64,000 bases of DNA from Phytopythium helicoides (taxonomy: Eukaryota; Oomycota; Peronosporomycetes; Pythiales; Pythiaceae), in assembly GCA_024867545.1 (NCBI GenBank), contig JANFNE010000009.1, forward strand, positions 966,501-1,030,500, given 5' to 3'. Position numbers and translations under genes: made by a program. Each line of letters begins with the position of its first letter. Within the stretch, counting starts at the first letter, position 1. Below are positions 19,206 through 29,977 of this stretch, in pieces. The notes beneath the pieces are model-generated. The model was not told the origin of the DNA. It ran no database searches and worked only from the letters and a program-made list of their open reading frames with translations.

Positions 19206-21538
19206 TTAGTGATGATGACCAATGAATAGCTCATTTAGATCGCATTGCTGGGGTGTGAACTGAGGGCGGTCCGTCGGTTTTACTTCACGTTTCCGTGCCT
19301 TGGGGTGAGCCGCTCGTTGATTTGGAGCTACTGAAGGACACACAGCCTCACGAATCGTGCCAATGCTCGGCGCACTGGACAGCTCTGTTCCAAGTTGATT
19401 GTTTTCAAGCGCTCGTCGAGAACGTATTTCTCTCTCCTCCCGCTGCTTTTGCAATCGGTCCTTATCTATCTTCCGCAGCTCGGCACGTGCCTTCTCTGCA
19501 TGATTGAGTCGGTCGTCCAGCGATGTGGTATTTCCAACACTCATAGTGGTGACATTAGCAATGAGTGGTGGTAACTTGTTAGTGCTCGCCATCAGCGGTT
19601 TCTTGCGTCTGTCTGATGGCGCCTCATGTTCTTGCTGATTCTGCGCACTACCGGACCTCGCCAAGCTTCTAAGCGATGCAATGTCATCTCGATTAGTATG
19701 AGGCTGTGCTGATCCAATGTGCTTGAATGTTAGCAAATCTGGGAGTCCAGTTTCTTCAAGTCGATGATTAGGCCCAGATCGTGACTCTGAACGACTTGCC
19801 GTGCTTGTTCTTGTTATTGGCTTCAGACGATGCCGGACAGCGTGTGGAGCAGATGTAGGGAGCACAGTTGGGTGCATACCGAGAACTGCAAGAAGTGGGT
19901 CGTTCGGTGTCTTCAGTGTTTGCTCTACTTTTCCATCAAGTTTCTTGAGTCCTGATTTGTTGGTTAGACTGTGGAGTCCTGGAAACAGGACACACTCACA
20001 ACTTGGATCAGGGCATGAATAAACCTGGGCCAAGATTGACCTCGAAATGCAGCTTTCGTGAAAAATGTGCTGAGGTAACGTAATAGTATGTTAGCATGAA
20101 GACTCTTCAACCAATATCCAAAAGTTCTTACCCCACAAGGCAGGGTGCGCAATGCAGCTAACATACGAAGTGTTTGTGAACATAGCAAACATTGACTTTG
20201 CGTATCGCTTTGTGACTTCGCATCTTCCGCACTTGTTTGGATGCCGGCAAGATGGGCGAGTAAATAATCCTGTAGAGGATACTTCTCAGCTTGATCGAGT
20301 TGAAGAAGCAGTTCGTAGTCATTCGTCGACAACTCGCGTCCTTCAAGGTCAGAGATGAGATCTTCGCTGATTGCTTGGCGCTGGTTGTCGCGAACTCCTG
20401 GTATCCATGGATCAGTCACATTCTTCTTCATGATAAACGGGTGCTTCGCGTGGGTGTTCGCTTCTGCTCATGAACAGTCAGATTGTGGCAAAACTATTAT
20501 CAAGAAGCCAAAGAAACACTTACTGAAGCATCGACTGCACAAGTCGACGTTCTTGCACTGGACGCATCGGTAGCGCTCGTTACGGATCGGCTTTGTTTGG
20601 CAACGTTTGCACGTTGTGTTTTTGTGCACATTAGGCGCTTGGTTAGCTACGTCAATTTCTTTCTTCAATGTCGTCAACGCTGAATCGCCCCAGTCGTGCC
20701 GACAAAGCGGGCATATAATGTTGTCCTTGGTTTGCTTTCGGCTTTCGCCGAACACCTTCACTGCAAAAGCAACAAGAGAATTAGCAAATGCAGGAGATCT
20801 CTGTGAAAGATCTGTAGCCGTACTGCACTCGATATGAAAGTTGTTGCCACATCCTTTCTTGCAATACGTCAACGGCTGAGTGTCGTCCATGTCTTCTTGG
20901 CAGATAGCACAAACCTCGCCCTCGACTAGTTCATGCCGTTCTACGTCCGCGTCTCCAGTTTCCGTCTCGGGTCGTACTGTTGTTTCCCTGCGTTTCTTCA
21001 TGAATGGCTTGGGCTCCGGTCGTGACTGCTCTCGATACCCTCCTTGCAGCAGCGTGTCCACCTTTCAGCAAACAGCATGTCGTTATACCACAATCATACA
21101 TGTGAAGCTGCACCAAGCAGGCGAACCTCCGAGTCAATGAGGGACTTCTGCCAGACAATAGGTATCGTAGCGGGTACGCGAAGTACCTGCGCATCCAGCC
21201 GTTTAGCCGCCTCGCTGTCGCGCCAAATAAAACCTGGAACTCTCCACCTTGAGCATCACGAACAGCACGTGGACGCAGACGTCGGCATCTCCACAGGAGC
21301 ATGTCTGCAACGCGCCAATCATGACCTTGTGCTTCTTGTCGCTGTTCTGCTCCTGCACCTGCGGCTCCAAGGCGTCCATCAGCGCCGCAACAGCCGCCAA
21401 CTCCCCACAGCTCCCTCTCACCACGTAGCACGTCGGCCCAGTGGTCTGCACCAAGTACATAGTGGCCGCGAGCGTCTCCTCAATCCGCTGCGCGACCAGC
21501 GCCGGCGCCTTGGCCCGATACGCCACCAAGCGGCTCAT
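19206..21538 (-). CDS. ZSWIM2: ZSWIM2-like E3 ubiquitin ligase (SWIM, RING, ZZ, RING)
   Basis: Five exons, complement of 21248-21538, 21127-21186, 20524-21061, 20132-20463 and 19206-20069, with introns of 60-65 nt, encode 694 residues. Exon 1 carries the GPTCYVVRG segment and a SWIM zinc motif (CSCGDADVCVHV, CxCx5CxH). Exon 2 (20 codons) supplies LRVPATIPIVWQKSLIDSE. Exon 3 has a RING (CAICQED through CPLCRHDW) and most of a ZZ finger (CKRCQTKPIRNERYRC). The ZZ His pair comes from exon 4 (THAKHPF), and a second RING spans exons 4/5 (CLLCSQ, then LPCGHIFHESCI). This order is that of metazoan and protist ZSWIM2. The C-terminal 200 residues are basic, with a coiled-coil-like stretch (EKARAELRKIDKDRLQKQRE). 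The start MSRLVAYRAKAP matches the family; an upstream ATG at 21625 is possible. Confidence 0.9.
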
Positions 21539-21748
21539 GTAGGCGCCACCGCCGCCTTTCTCCAAGTATAGCTGACTGTAGCGGACAAGGTTGAAGTGAC
21601 CCTCACTCACCGATCGTACCCCCATCAGGTTACGTCGTACCCTGTTACGTGGCACGCGACCGCCGACCAAGTGGCAGCATTTGCGGAGTGCGCGCGGGTC
21701 AATCGGCCGAGAGCGCGGCGGGTGGCGAGCAGCAGCAGCGCGGGGGCC

Positions 21749-22841
21749 ATGAACGACCCGCTGGAGTGGTACTACGAGATCCCGGTGGTGTCGCGGCTGT
21801 ACCTCACGGGGTCGTTCCTCACGACGGCGGCGTGCGCGCTCGACCTCGTGTCGCCCTTCTCGCTCTACTTCAATTTCAGCCTCATCTTCTTCAAGGGCCA
21901 GGTGCGGGCGCTGCTGGGCGCTACTGGGCTGGAGGAGGACGTGGAGGGTGCTGACGGATGGGTGTCGCGCGCAGGTATGGCGGCTGCTCACCAACTTCAT
22001 GTTCTTCGGGCTCTTCAGCCTCGACTTCCTCTTCCACATGTACTTCGTGTAAGTGCGCGCGTCAATGCTTTCGCCGCTGGACACCTTGGGAAGTCGCTGA
22101 CATGTTGCGTATGTGCTGTGTGCTGCTGCAGCGTGAGGTACACGAGACTGCTCGAGGAGGGATCCTTCCGGGGCCGCACGGCCGACTTTGTCTACATGCT
22201 ATTCCTCGGTGCCGTTGTCATGATTGTGCGTCTGCGTTTGACTGATGCGAGAAAATGATCGACTGCTGACTCCTTGAGCTTGCCGTTGACTAGCTTGTTG
22301 CGCCATTTGTTAACATCCACTTCCTCGGATCGTCGCTGACGTTCATGATGGTCTACGTTTGGGGCCGCCGCAACGAGCACGTGCGCATGAGCTTCCTTGG
22401 GCTGTTCCCGTTCACGGCGCCGTACTTGCCCTGGGTGCTCTTCTCGTTCTCGATCCTGCTCGGCAATAGTGCCACGACCGACTTGATCGGCATCATTGTC
22501 GGCCACATGTACTACTTCCTCGAAGGTGTGTGGTGGGAGTTCGATTGTATGGTTCATTTCGATTGCGCGGACTGATTGCGTTGGCGTCTTCACAAGATGT
22601 GTATCCCAGGATCGCGAGCATTCGCGGCTGGAAGACTCAGCGACCACTGGCGACGCCACGGATCTTGTATGTTTGAGGATCTGAAGTTTGTTGGAATCAA
22701 TTGGGCTCGTTTCGCTGACAAGAAGTTGTTTGTGTTCACAGCAAGTATCTGCTCGACCCGCGTCCACTGGTTGTCGACAACGTGATCAACGATTTTGCGC
22801 CAGACAATGACCCGGCAGTGGACCACCCACACAATGACTGA
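21749..22841 (+). CDS. DERL2: Derlin (rhomboid-like ER-associated degradation factor)
   Basis: Six exons (21749-21901, 21975-22048, 22132-22225, 22294-22525, 22597-22666, 22742-22841) with introns of 68-83 nt give 240 residues, close to the family's 230-250. The protein starts [20 protein letters not shown] and contains the [11 protein letters not shown] segment, the strongly conserved [15 protein letters not shown] block, the YVWGRRN loop and the [12 protein letters not shown] end of the rhomboid fold. The rhomboid catalytic Ser/His pair is absent, as in Derlins. It acts in the ER membrane in retrotranslocation of misfolded proteins, with Hrd1 and Cdc48. The similarity is closest to Derlin-2/3 from memory. 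It is divergent from the E3 ligase gene 210 bp upstream, so the two may share a promoter region. Confidence 0.96.
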
Positions 22842-22984
22842 GGGAAGAAAGAAACTAAAACGCGTAGACAGCTCATTGATGCCAAACACAGTCGATTGAC
22901 ATGCCTACGTCGCCAATGCATCATTATCGGATGGATATAATCTCTTACACGAGAGTGAATAATAGGTTGCACGATGGCCGCCAT

Positions 22985-24463
22985 CTACATGGCGATTTCC
23001 TCCTGTCCGGTCGCCATGAGCGGCAGCTGCGAGCCGCGGCGACCCCGAGGGACTTGCAGCATGAAGAGTAGCGAGTTCATTTCCTCGTCTTCATCTGCAG
23101 CATTGGTATCCGAGGAGTCTTCCTCGGCGGTTGAAGGTGTCTTCTCTTTCGTCGGACTGCCAGGAGCGGGCTTGTCGACGGTCTTCGAAGTTGAAATGTT
23201 GCGCAGCAGCATGGGCTTCATGCCCGAGAAGAAGCGTGCCGCCGCTTTCGTTCCAGGAGGCACAGGAGGCAGCATACTCCTCCGAGGTTTGGAGCTTGAT
23301 GCACCAACTGGACTCGGCGGCTGTGTTTGGTTCGAGGCGCTTGAGGATGACGAGTGCGTGGGCGACGGCATCGCGTCCATGCTCTCTCGCTGGTTGTTGA
23401 CGCTGGACGAGGAGTCCAGGCGGTCGCGCTTCGTGTCCGTGAGCGTCCGCAGCAGCGATGGGATGCCAAACATTCGCAGCTTAGTCGGCGCTGCCTCGGG
23501 CTCGCTGTGCTCGTTGTTTGACGCAGCATCTGCTGCCTCTGCCTCCGGATGCTCCGCGATAGCTGGCGTCGCGTTGCTGCTGTTGTCGTCGCTGCCCCCG
23601 TCGGCAGCTTTTGCTGGGACCACAGACGACGACATCGACTTCTCGCTCGACCCTGTGCTTGACCGCCGCAGCGACGGCACGAAAAACTTGCGCAGCGACT
23701 TCTTGGGCGTGCCCTTGGTCGCCGGCGTCTTGGGTGACTGGCTGGTCGTCTCTGCTTCGTGCACCACGGGCGGCGCGATGCTCGGGATCGCCTGCGTCTG
23801 CTGCTTCTGCCCCTGCTCTTCCTGCTTCTGCTCCTGCTCTTCCTGCTTCTGCTCCTGCTTCTTCTCCTCCCGTTGATTCTCTGGGTCCTTCGAGCTCTTG
23901 CGCGCTAGCGACGGAGCCCCAGTCCCGAACCTCGGCGCCTTGGTCTCCTCCTCTGTCGCCTGCTCCTCGCTGCCGAACGACCTACCTGGCAGCGGTGCCC
24001 CCACCGGCGAGTCGAGCGGGCACAGCTTGTCTGCCCCGCCGTCGCTCCTGCGCGCCGCCGGGCGCTTGAGCGACGCGAACATGGCCGTCACGGGGATGCT
24101 GGTGACGCCCGGCTCGAGACTCGGCACGCCCATGCCCGAGTCCGTCTTGGCGCGCTGCAGCGTCGGCGCACCTGCCGCCGCCGCCGCCACCGGCGCCTCG
24201 CTGCTTGAGGATCGCGAGAGCACCGGGATGGCCGGCAGGCTAGGCGCGAGGCGCGAGACGGCCGTGACGGAGCGGCGCAGCCCCGGCGCCGAGAACCCGC
24301 GGCGCTTGGCGCTGGCAAAGTCCTTGGAGCTGGCGCTGGCCACGGGCGACGGCAGCCGGTCCACCATGGCGTCCATGCGGCGCTGCAGCGCGCGCTGGCT
24401 GCGCGGCGGCGCGCGGTCCTCGGCCGACAGCGAGAGCTGCATGAGCGCGTGCGGCGCGGCCAT
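22985..24463 (-). CDS. Ser/Pro-rich protein with a repeated PSLxRxxS motif, unknown function
   Basis: An intronless gene of 492 residues; the ATG at 24463 is in good context and the frame upstream is open but low-complexity. No globular domain is recognisable. A short motif recurs at about 70-residue spacing: FSAPGLRRSVT (57-67), MGVPSLEPGVT (111-121), TGAPSLARKSS (181-191), FFVPSLRRSST (260-270), FGIPSLLRTLT (332-342) and the weaker GMKPMLLRNIS (414-424). Most copies fit a basophilic kinase site (R-x-x-S/T). A Gln/Glu/Lys repeat (QEQKQEEQEQKQEEQGQKQ) occupies 203-221, and an acidic patch (AADEDEEMN) precedes the C-terminus. It is probably an intrinsically disordered scaffold or phosphoprotein. 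The neighbour upstream is a PKA-like kinase; any link is inference. It is convergent with Derlin. Confidence 0.75.
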   Translation of the reverse strand: MAAPHALMQLSLSAEDRAPPRSQRALQRRMDAMVDRLPSPVASASSKDFASAKRRGFSAPGLRRSVTAVSRLAPSLPAIPVLSRSSSSEAPVAAAAAGAPTLQRAKTDSGMGVPSLEPGVTSIPVTAMFASLKRPAARRSDGGADKLCPLDSPVGAPLPGRSFGSEEQATEEETKAPRFGTGAPSLARKSSKDPENQREEKKQEQKQEEQEQKQEEQGQKQQTQAIPSIAPPVVHEAETTSQSPKTPATKGTPKKSLRKFFVPSLRRSSTGSSEKSMSSSVVPAKAADGGSDDNSSNATPAIAEHPEAEAADAASNNEHSEPEAAPTKLRMFGIPSLLRTLTDTKRDRLDSSSSVNNQRESMDAMPSPTHSSSSSASNQTQPPSPVGASSSKPRRSMLPPVPPGTKAAARFFSGMKPMLLRNISTSKTVDKPAPGSPTKEKTPSTAEEDSSDTNAADEDEEMNSLLFMLQVPRGRRGSQLPLMATGQEEIAM

Positions 24464-25169
24464 GGCGAGTGGCGGAGTGGCCGAGTCGCGGGACTTGGGC
24501 TTTGTATGCTCCGCGGGTGGATTTTCTAGCGTCGCCCAGCCTTTTCGGGCGGCGCGCTCCCGACCCAAGCGACGGGCGTAACGTGTGCAACGAGAAAGCG
24601 GATGGCGCGCCGGCTGGGCCTGTTGACAGCAGGTGGGAATACGCGCGGCCAGCGTCAACGGCGGTGGCGCCAGCGTGCCACTGTCGCCGCGATGGTCATG
24701 AGGCGCGGGGGATTGGCACGACACCACGCAGAATGTGAACCCGACGAGTTTTAGCAGGATGTAAACTTGAAGAAAGTATGGATCGACGCGACAGGCGCCT
24801 GCCAGGAAGTCGGACAAGAGTTCAGCGCTGACGTACAGCCAACTTCAAGCGCCGAGAAGTTCAGCGCCCCAACTGTGTACCGGGGCGAGTGAACAGCTAC
24901 GAACGACTCGACCGCCGTGATGACGCGGATATCTCGATGGGGTATCAGATGGACTGGGCTGCGCTCCGTATCCTGCGAGTGAGCCCTCTGCCGAACCGCA
25001 GCGTGCAATCTTGGCAGCGTAGAGTCGCAAGAGCCACGCGGGACTTGCTGGCATTGCGGCATGGCCGCGCTCAACTGGTAGATCGGCGGCATCTGCTAAA
25101 GGCAGACAGGATGGTCATCACCACATGACGTCCGTATCTGAGCCAACGAGCTTGAACTGCGATCAACGC
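24464..25169. other. Intergenic region between the Ser/Pro-rich and kinase genes
   Basis: About 700 bp holding the promoter of the Ser/Pro-rich gene and the 3' flank of the kinase gene, both on the minus strand. I see no gene. The frame of the Ser/Pro-rich gene is open up to 24817 but contains no upstream ATG that looks like a start. Confidence 0.5.
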
Positions 25170-26351
25170 TCAGAAGTTCTTGAACTCGGCGGAAAAGGTG
25201 TTGTCAGGAGACTTGGCCTCGCCAAACGAGTTCGGATACTCATCGAAATTCGACACGTCTCCCTCCTGCCGAAGAGGAGGTACGAACGGCACGGATACGT
25301 CACGTCGCGCTACTTGCTCCCAGTCCACGTCGCTGAACCACGGGTGCATCTTGATGATCTCCACATCCGTCAGCCGTTTTTTTGGGTCGGGTGACAGCAT
25401 CTTGCGAAGCAGATCCTTTAGCGACGGGTGCATGCGGCGCGGATAGCTGATCTTGCACTCAAGGATACGGTTGTAGAGCTCAAAAGGTGAGTCCTGACGA
25501 CCTTGTGCAAACGGTGGCGACCCGTTGACCATCTCATACACGACGCAAGCGAACGCCCACCAGTCGACGCTGCTCGTGTAACTGCGCTTCTCTCGAGACG
25601 GAGTAAGCTGCTCGGGTGCGAGGTACTGTGGCGTTCCGACACTTGACGCAGTCCGCTCGTTCAGATCCGCGATTTTCTTGATGAAGCCAAAGTCAACAAC
25701 GCGGAGATGTCCGTCAGCGTCCACGAGTATGTTCTCGGGCTTGAGATCACGGTACATGAAGCCGTTCTTATGGATCGCCTCGATAAAAACGAGCAACTCC
25801 GCGGCGTAGAATTTAGCCTCGTCATTCGTAAATTGTCCGACTTGATGCAGACGCCTGAATAGCTCGCCACCAGGCACGAACTCCATGATAAGATGCACGT
25901 GCACCGACGTCTGGAGGCTGCCGAAGAAGCGCGCCATGAAGGGCTGGTGCAGAGACGTCAGTCGGATCAAGGCTTCTCGCTCCCGGTCCACCTGCCTCAC
26001 CATCTTGTGGCCAACAATGTCTCGTTTGCGCATCGACTTGATCGCGTAAAACTTTTTGGTGCGGCGAAATTGAGCGAGCCTCACCTTGCCTAGCATTCCT
26101 GTGCCCACAACTGCGTGCAACTGGAAGTAGTTCTCGAGGCTGAAAGGCTTGGGCGGCATTTCGAGACTCGTTCCTATCCAGCTTGAAGGATTTTTTGCTG
26201 ACTGCTGCACCTTGGGTGGCCCACTCGGGTTCTTGACGCCGCCAAACCCTCCACTGCTGTCCTCGCTGTCAGTCCGAACAGCCGACACGCCATCACCGAA
26301 GCGGTATGAGGACGGGTCATTCGTAGTCAGCAAGGATGACGAAGACCCCAT
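25170..26351 (-). CDS. AGC-family protein kinase, PKA catalytic-subunit-like
   Basis: An intronless gene of 393 residues. The kinase domain runs from about 76 to 330. It has the glycine loop GTGMLGKV (83-90), ATP-binding Lys105 in AIK, catalytic YRDLKPEN (200-207, with the PKA-type Tyr), DFG (220-222) and the APE motif in GTPQYLAPE. The activation-loop position that is Thr197 in PKA is Ser236 here (RTASSVGTP). The extreme C-terminus is FKNF, the FxxF docking end typical of PKA and used to fill the PIF pocket. The N-terminus MGSSSS fits an N-myristoylation signal (Gly2, Ser6), as in PKA. The upstream frame is open to 26369 but has no earlier ATG. Ser/Thr phosphorylation in cyclic-nucleotide signalling is likely, but PKG-related or unregulated relatives cannot be excluded. 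Confidence 0.92.
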   Translation of the reverse strand: MGSSSSLLTTNDPSSYRFGDGVSAVRTDSEDSSGGFGGVKNPSGPPKVQQSAKNPSSWIGTSLEMPPKPFSLENYFQLHAVVGTGMLGKVRLAQFRRTKKFYAIKSMRKRDIVGHKMVRQVDREREALIRLTSLHQPFMARFFGSLQTSVHVHLIMEFVPGGELFRRLHQVGQFTNDEAKFYAAELLVFIEAIHKNGFMYRDLKPENILVDADGHLRVVDFGFIKKIADLNERTASSVGTPQYLAPEQLTPSREKRSYTSSVDWWAFACVVYEMVNGSPPFAQGRQDSPFELYNRILECKISYPRRMHPSLKDLLRKMLSPDPKKRLTDVEIIKMHPWFSDVDWEQVARRDVSVPFVPPLRQEGDVSNFDEYPNSFGEAKSPDNTFSAEFKNF

Positions 26352-26526
26352 CACTGAGGTCGTCCTCAATCAGTGTCGCAAATGACCGCCTTGATTCAAT
26401 TTTCGAGCTGGAAAAAGACTGCGACGTCGGCCACGCACATGCAGCATGAATCATCAGCCCTCCGCTCTATTTATACCAATGCAAGATGCTAACAAAAACA
26501 CCACCACGCAACACCACTCGACTTGC

Positions 26527-28545
26527 TTAGTGCTCGACTGGGAACGGGTGCGCCTCCGTGTTGAACACGATTTCGTTCAGAGACAGCACCGAGTCATCCG
26601 AAAACAGCAGGAAAAGATACTTGAGCGTCTCGGCGATGAAGAAGCTCTCCATCTCGTCGCGGTATCCCTTCTTGATGGGACCAGTGGCGACGTTCCCAAG
26701 ACTGGCGTACCCACCACGCTCGAGCTTGCATTGCTCATCAAACGCACGCATGATCGAGCGACCGTACTCACGGTATTTCTCATCCTTGGTCACCCGATAC
26801 ATGATCATGAGGCTCTCCACTGTCTCGGGTCGCAGCAAGTTGAACGCATCGCGCGGGCTGACGACAATATCTCGGTCGACCTCATCCTTCATGTTGAAGT
26901 AAACGATCTCTGGCGCCAGCTTGGCCTCCATCTGCGCGTACATCTGATGACAGGTCTCGATCAAGTCTTCCGCGAGCGACAAGTGTTCCTTGGGCATCCC
27001 GTGGTGGTAACCGAGAGCAAGCATGCCCGGAACAAAGCAAACGAGGTGGTCCATCTTGGGCTCAAGTCGGCCATTCACGAGCTCGCCAATGTAAACCAGC
27101 CCGTTCGGCTTCGACTTGCCCAACAGGTTAGACTTGATACCGTCGACGGCGGTCATGTACTCGTGCTTGAATTTGTCTTCCTTCTTGCCTGAAAGCAGCC
27201 ACTGTGAAGTCGCCGAATGCAAGTTTAGTGTCTATCCAATGTTCCATCCAACAACCAAAATGAAGAACCAACAAACCTGCTTGAGAAGGTACTCGTAGTA
27301 GCTGTCTCCGTTTGCACCAAGCGTGATTTTGGCGTTTCCGGCCTTGCCGTCGCGCTGACTGATCATCACGGGCAGCAAACCGTTCGTGTATTTCTCCTTC
27401 ACTTGCTTTGCAAGCTGTGTGGAAGGGAGCCATGCGTCAGTCAAGGTATTTGGATCAAATCCAATCGTATAGACATACCGAGTCGGCGATTCTCTCGACT
27501 TGGTCAAAGTACTTTTGGTGGTTTGTCAGTCGAGCCAGGTATTTGAACTCGAGCTGGACCGACCCGACTTCAGCTAGAGAGCTCGCTGCACGCGTGCGCT
27601 TTCGCTGCGGAAGGAGATGGTGTTAATTTGCGACAGTATGAAAACCAAGTCGGTGATCAATCCAAACACGCACCAGGATATCGTAGTCTTTGTCTGGCAT
27701 GCCGTGCGAGTACTCGTCAAACGCCGGTGACAGCGCAGCACCGAGCTTGTTTGCCAACACAAGCAAGTGGTCTTCACCTACAGTCACCAGCAGTCTAGTC
27801 AATACACTTGCAGCAGCACAGAAAGATGGAGGGTATGCGTACCCGACATATAGTAGGAGGAGAGCAGTCCGCCGAGCAGGCGGATGGTGGTCTCGAAGAG
27901 GCTGATGAAGCCCGAGAGGAAGATGCGCTGCTCCATGTTGTCCGCGACCCACTTGCTGGCGCGCTCGAACTCGTCGAACATGCCGACTAGGTAGAGCGTG
28001 TCGAGCGAGTCGACGAGCGTGAGTGCCATGTCGTGTCCTGGCAGCCCGGTCCCGGTCATGGTCTTGACGTTGAGCGAGTCGTGGCCGAAGGCGTATGTCT
28101 CGTACCCCTTCCACGCCCAGCGGATCATGTCGACGACCTGTTTCTGGTCTGCGTTGTGGTTGCTGGCGTCGAACTCGCGTCTGCGGCGCAGCACCTCGTC
28201 GTCGGCCATGACGCCGCTGGCCTCGACCTCGTCCACCTTGACCGCTGGCGGCGAGGGCGCGCCCACGGGCGGCACGAACTCCTGCGCCTGGCTCTCGGGC
28301 TCGAACTTCCGCAGGTGGTGCAGCCACCCGTTGTTGCGCGGCTGCGGACGCGCGCGCCAGAGCCACAGCTGCGACAGCAGCAGCAGCGCCGCCACGCCGC
28401 CGACCACGAGCTTGAGCTTGAGCGCCGAGCCGCCGGACGCCGCCCGACGCCCGCGGGACGAGGCGGAGGACGCGGAGCGCGCCATCTCCGCGGGGCTGAG
28501 CGGCGCCTCGCGCGTCGCGGGCGACCGACGCGCGCGCGACTCCAT
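26527..28545 (-). CDS. Class I alpha-1,2-mannosidase (GH47), ER/Golgi N-glycan processing
   Basis: Five exons, complement of 27843-28545, 27674-27777, 27479-27604, 27277-27414 and 26527-27201, with introns of 64-75 nt, encode 581 residues. It is a type II membrane protein: a short Ser/Arg-rich cytosolic tail, one transmembrane segment (LVVGGVAALLLLSQLWLW), a stem, then the (alpha/alpha)7 catalytic barrel. Family landmarks are LVDSLDTLYLVG, FETTIRLLGGLLSSYY, SLAEVGSVQLEF, GDSYYEYLLKQW, LRPETVESL and the terminal FNTEAHPFP, whose Thr binds the catalytic calcium. It trims alpha-1,2-linked mannose from N-glycans, in maturation or in marking glycoproteins for degradation. The DSLDTLYL and AEVG blocks favour the ER/Golgi mannosidase I group over EDEM. 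The GTG further upstream at 28710 is not a start; 28545 is the first ATG. Confidence 0.93.
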
Positions 28546-28883
28546 GAAGAGCGTCGAGGAGCTGGAGCGAGTGCAAGTGGGCTCCTGACGTGGCTGCCTG
28601 GAAGATCCGGACCAGTTTGGTCCGATACTGGATTCAAGGTGTTTGTTTTGGCCAATCGCGGGCGAGAGAGGCAGTATACTGAGCGCGAGTCTTGCGATTC
28701 TAGTGGCCACTAGACGACGGAGGAGATGAAGCCAAGATGGCGGCGCGTGATGAGAGTTCGGTTATGCGTGTCAGTCGAGGGCGTCGCCGCTCCGTGAGAT
28801 CGAAACCCACAGCTCGCTGACGCCGCCGAGCGCAACGCGGTTGTCCGCTGCATTTTTTTGCATTTGCATTTGCTTTTCGACGG

Positions 28884-29977
28884 TCACGAGTGCTTGAGCA
28901 CGAGCAGCGCCGCGCAGAGCAGGATGAGCGCCACGAGCAGCAGGATGCAGCGCTCGGGCCGAGTGTTGCGCTGCAGCTTCTCGGCGCGCCGCAGCTGCTC
29001 GAGTCCCGAGCGCATGCGGCTCGCCGTCTGCTCCATGTTGTAGTCAATGCGGTCCACGAGCGAGCCCTGGTCGATCACCATGGCCGCGACCTCCTTGAAG
29101 ATGGCGGCGAGAGCGCCCACCGACCTGGCGATGCGCTGGATCTCGGCGTCGCGCGTCTCCACCTGCCATGTCATGGCCAAGAGCTGCTGCTCCTGGACGG
29201 CTGCAGTCTCGCCTAGGGCACCTCTCCTCGCTCCGCTGTCGTCGATGCCAAACGCCTCTGAGCCGAACTTCTGCAGCCGCAAGCGCTCCATGTAGTCGCG
29301 CTGGCGCGCGCGGAACTTTTGCGACAGCTCCTGCAGCCTTGCGGCTGCCGCGCGCTGAGTGTTGAGGCGGACGAGGCGGTCGGTGGTGGACACGCTGGGC
29401 TCGCCGCCCACGAACGGGCTCGTGATCTTCTTGAGCGACCGGTCCGCATGCTGGAAGAGCTCGCCAATCTCGGCCGTGACCCGCTCGATCTCGTGGTCGT
29501 GCTGCTCCTCCGAGTCGTCGAACCGGATCATCAGCCGTCGCGTGTGGATCAGCTGCAGGTACTCGACTGCACAGTGCCAGTTAGACCTCCGCACGACGCA
29601 CACGCAGTCAGCTCGCGGCGCAGCGGAACGCACGCTTGACGCCCAGCAGCCGCGCGGCCTCGTCCACCTGCTCCGCGAACTGCGTCCACTCCGGCCTCGG
29701 CAGCTCCTCAACGCGCAGCGCCACAAAGTCCGGCGCGTCCTGCAGCAGCGCGCGCTCCATCGCTCGCCCACGGCCACTCTGCCCATCGACGAATTGAGCC
29801 GCGCGCCCCATTGACAGCCGCGCAAAGCGAGCCGCGCACCTGCTTCTGGAAGGGCAAGAGCGCGTCCGCGAGCGCCACCGAGCCGCCCGCCAGCTGCCGC
29901 AGCTGGAAGCGCAGCTGGCGCCTGCGAAGGTTCGCCCTGCGCTCGCGGTAGCGCGCCGTGAGGTCCCTGTGCGCCAT
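28884..29977 (-). CDS. STX16: Syntaxin-16/Tlg2-type Qa-SNARE
   Basis: Three exons, complement of 29840-29977, 29634-29778 and 28884-29566, with introns of 61 and 67 nt, give 321 residues, as in the human protein. The order is an N-terminal region with the LALADAL-like start (VALADALLPFQK), a three-helix Habc domain with the characteristic FDDSEEQHDHEIE segment, a linker, the SNARE helix (ARSVGALAAIFKEVAAMVID then DRIDYNMEQ with the central layer Gln), and a C-terminal anchor (CILLLVALILLCAALLVL). It mediates fusion of endosome-derived vesicles with the trans-Golgi network. The N-peptide that usually binds the SM protein Vps45 is not obvious here, where the first residues are MAHRDLTARY. Divergent from the dynein gene, 201 bp apart. 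Confidence 0.92.

Noticed and set aside
19206..22084. Treating the minus-strand frames here as separate RING, SWIM and tail genes
   Set aside because: Four short introns with consensus sites connect them into the known SWIM-RING-ZZ-RING order.
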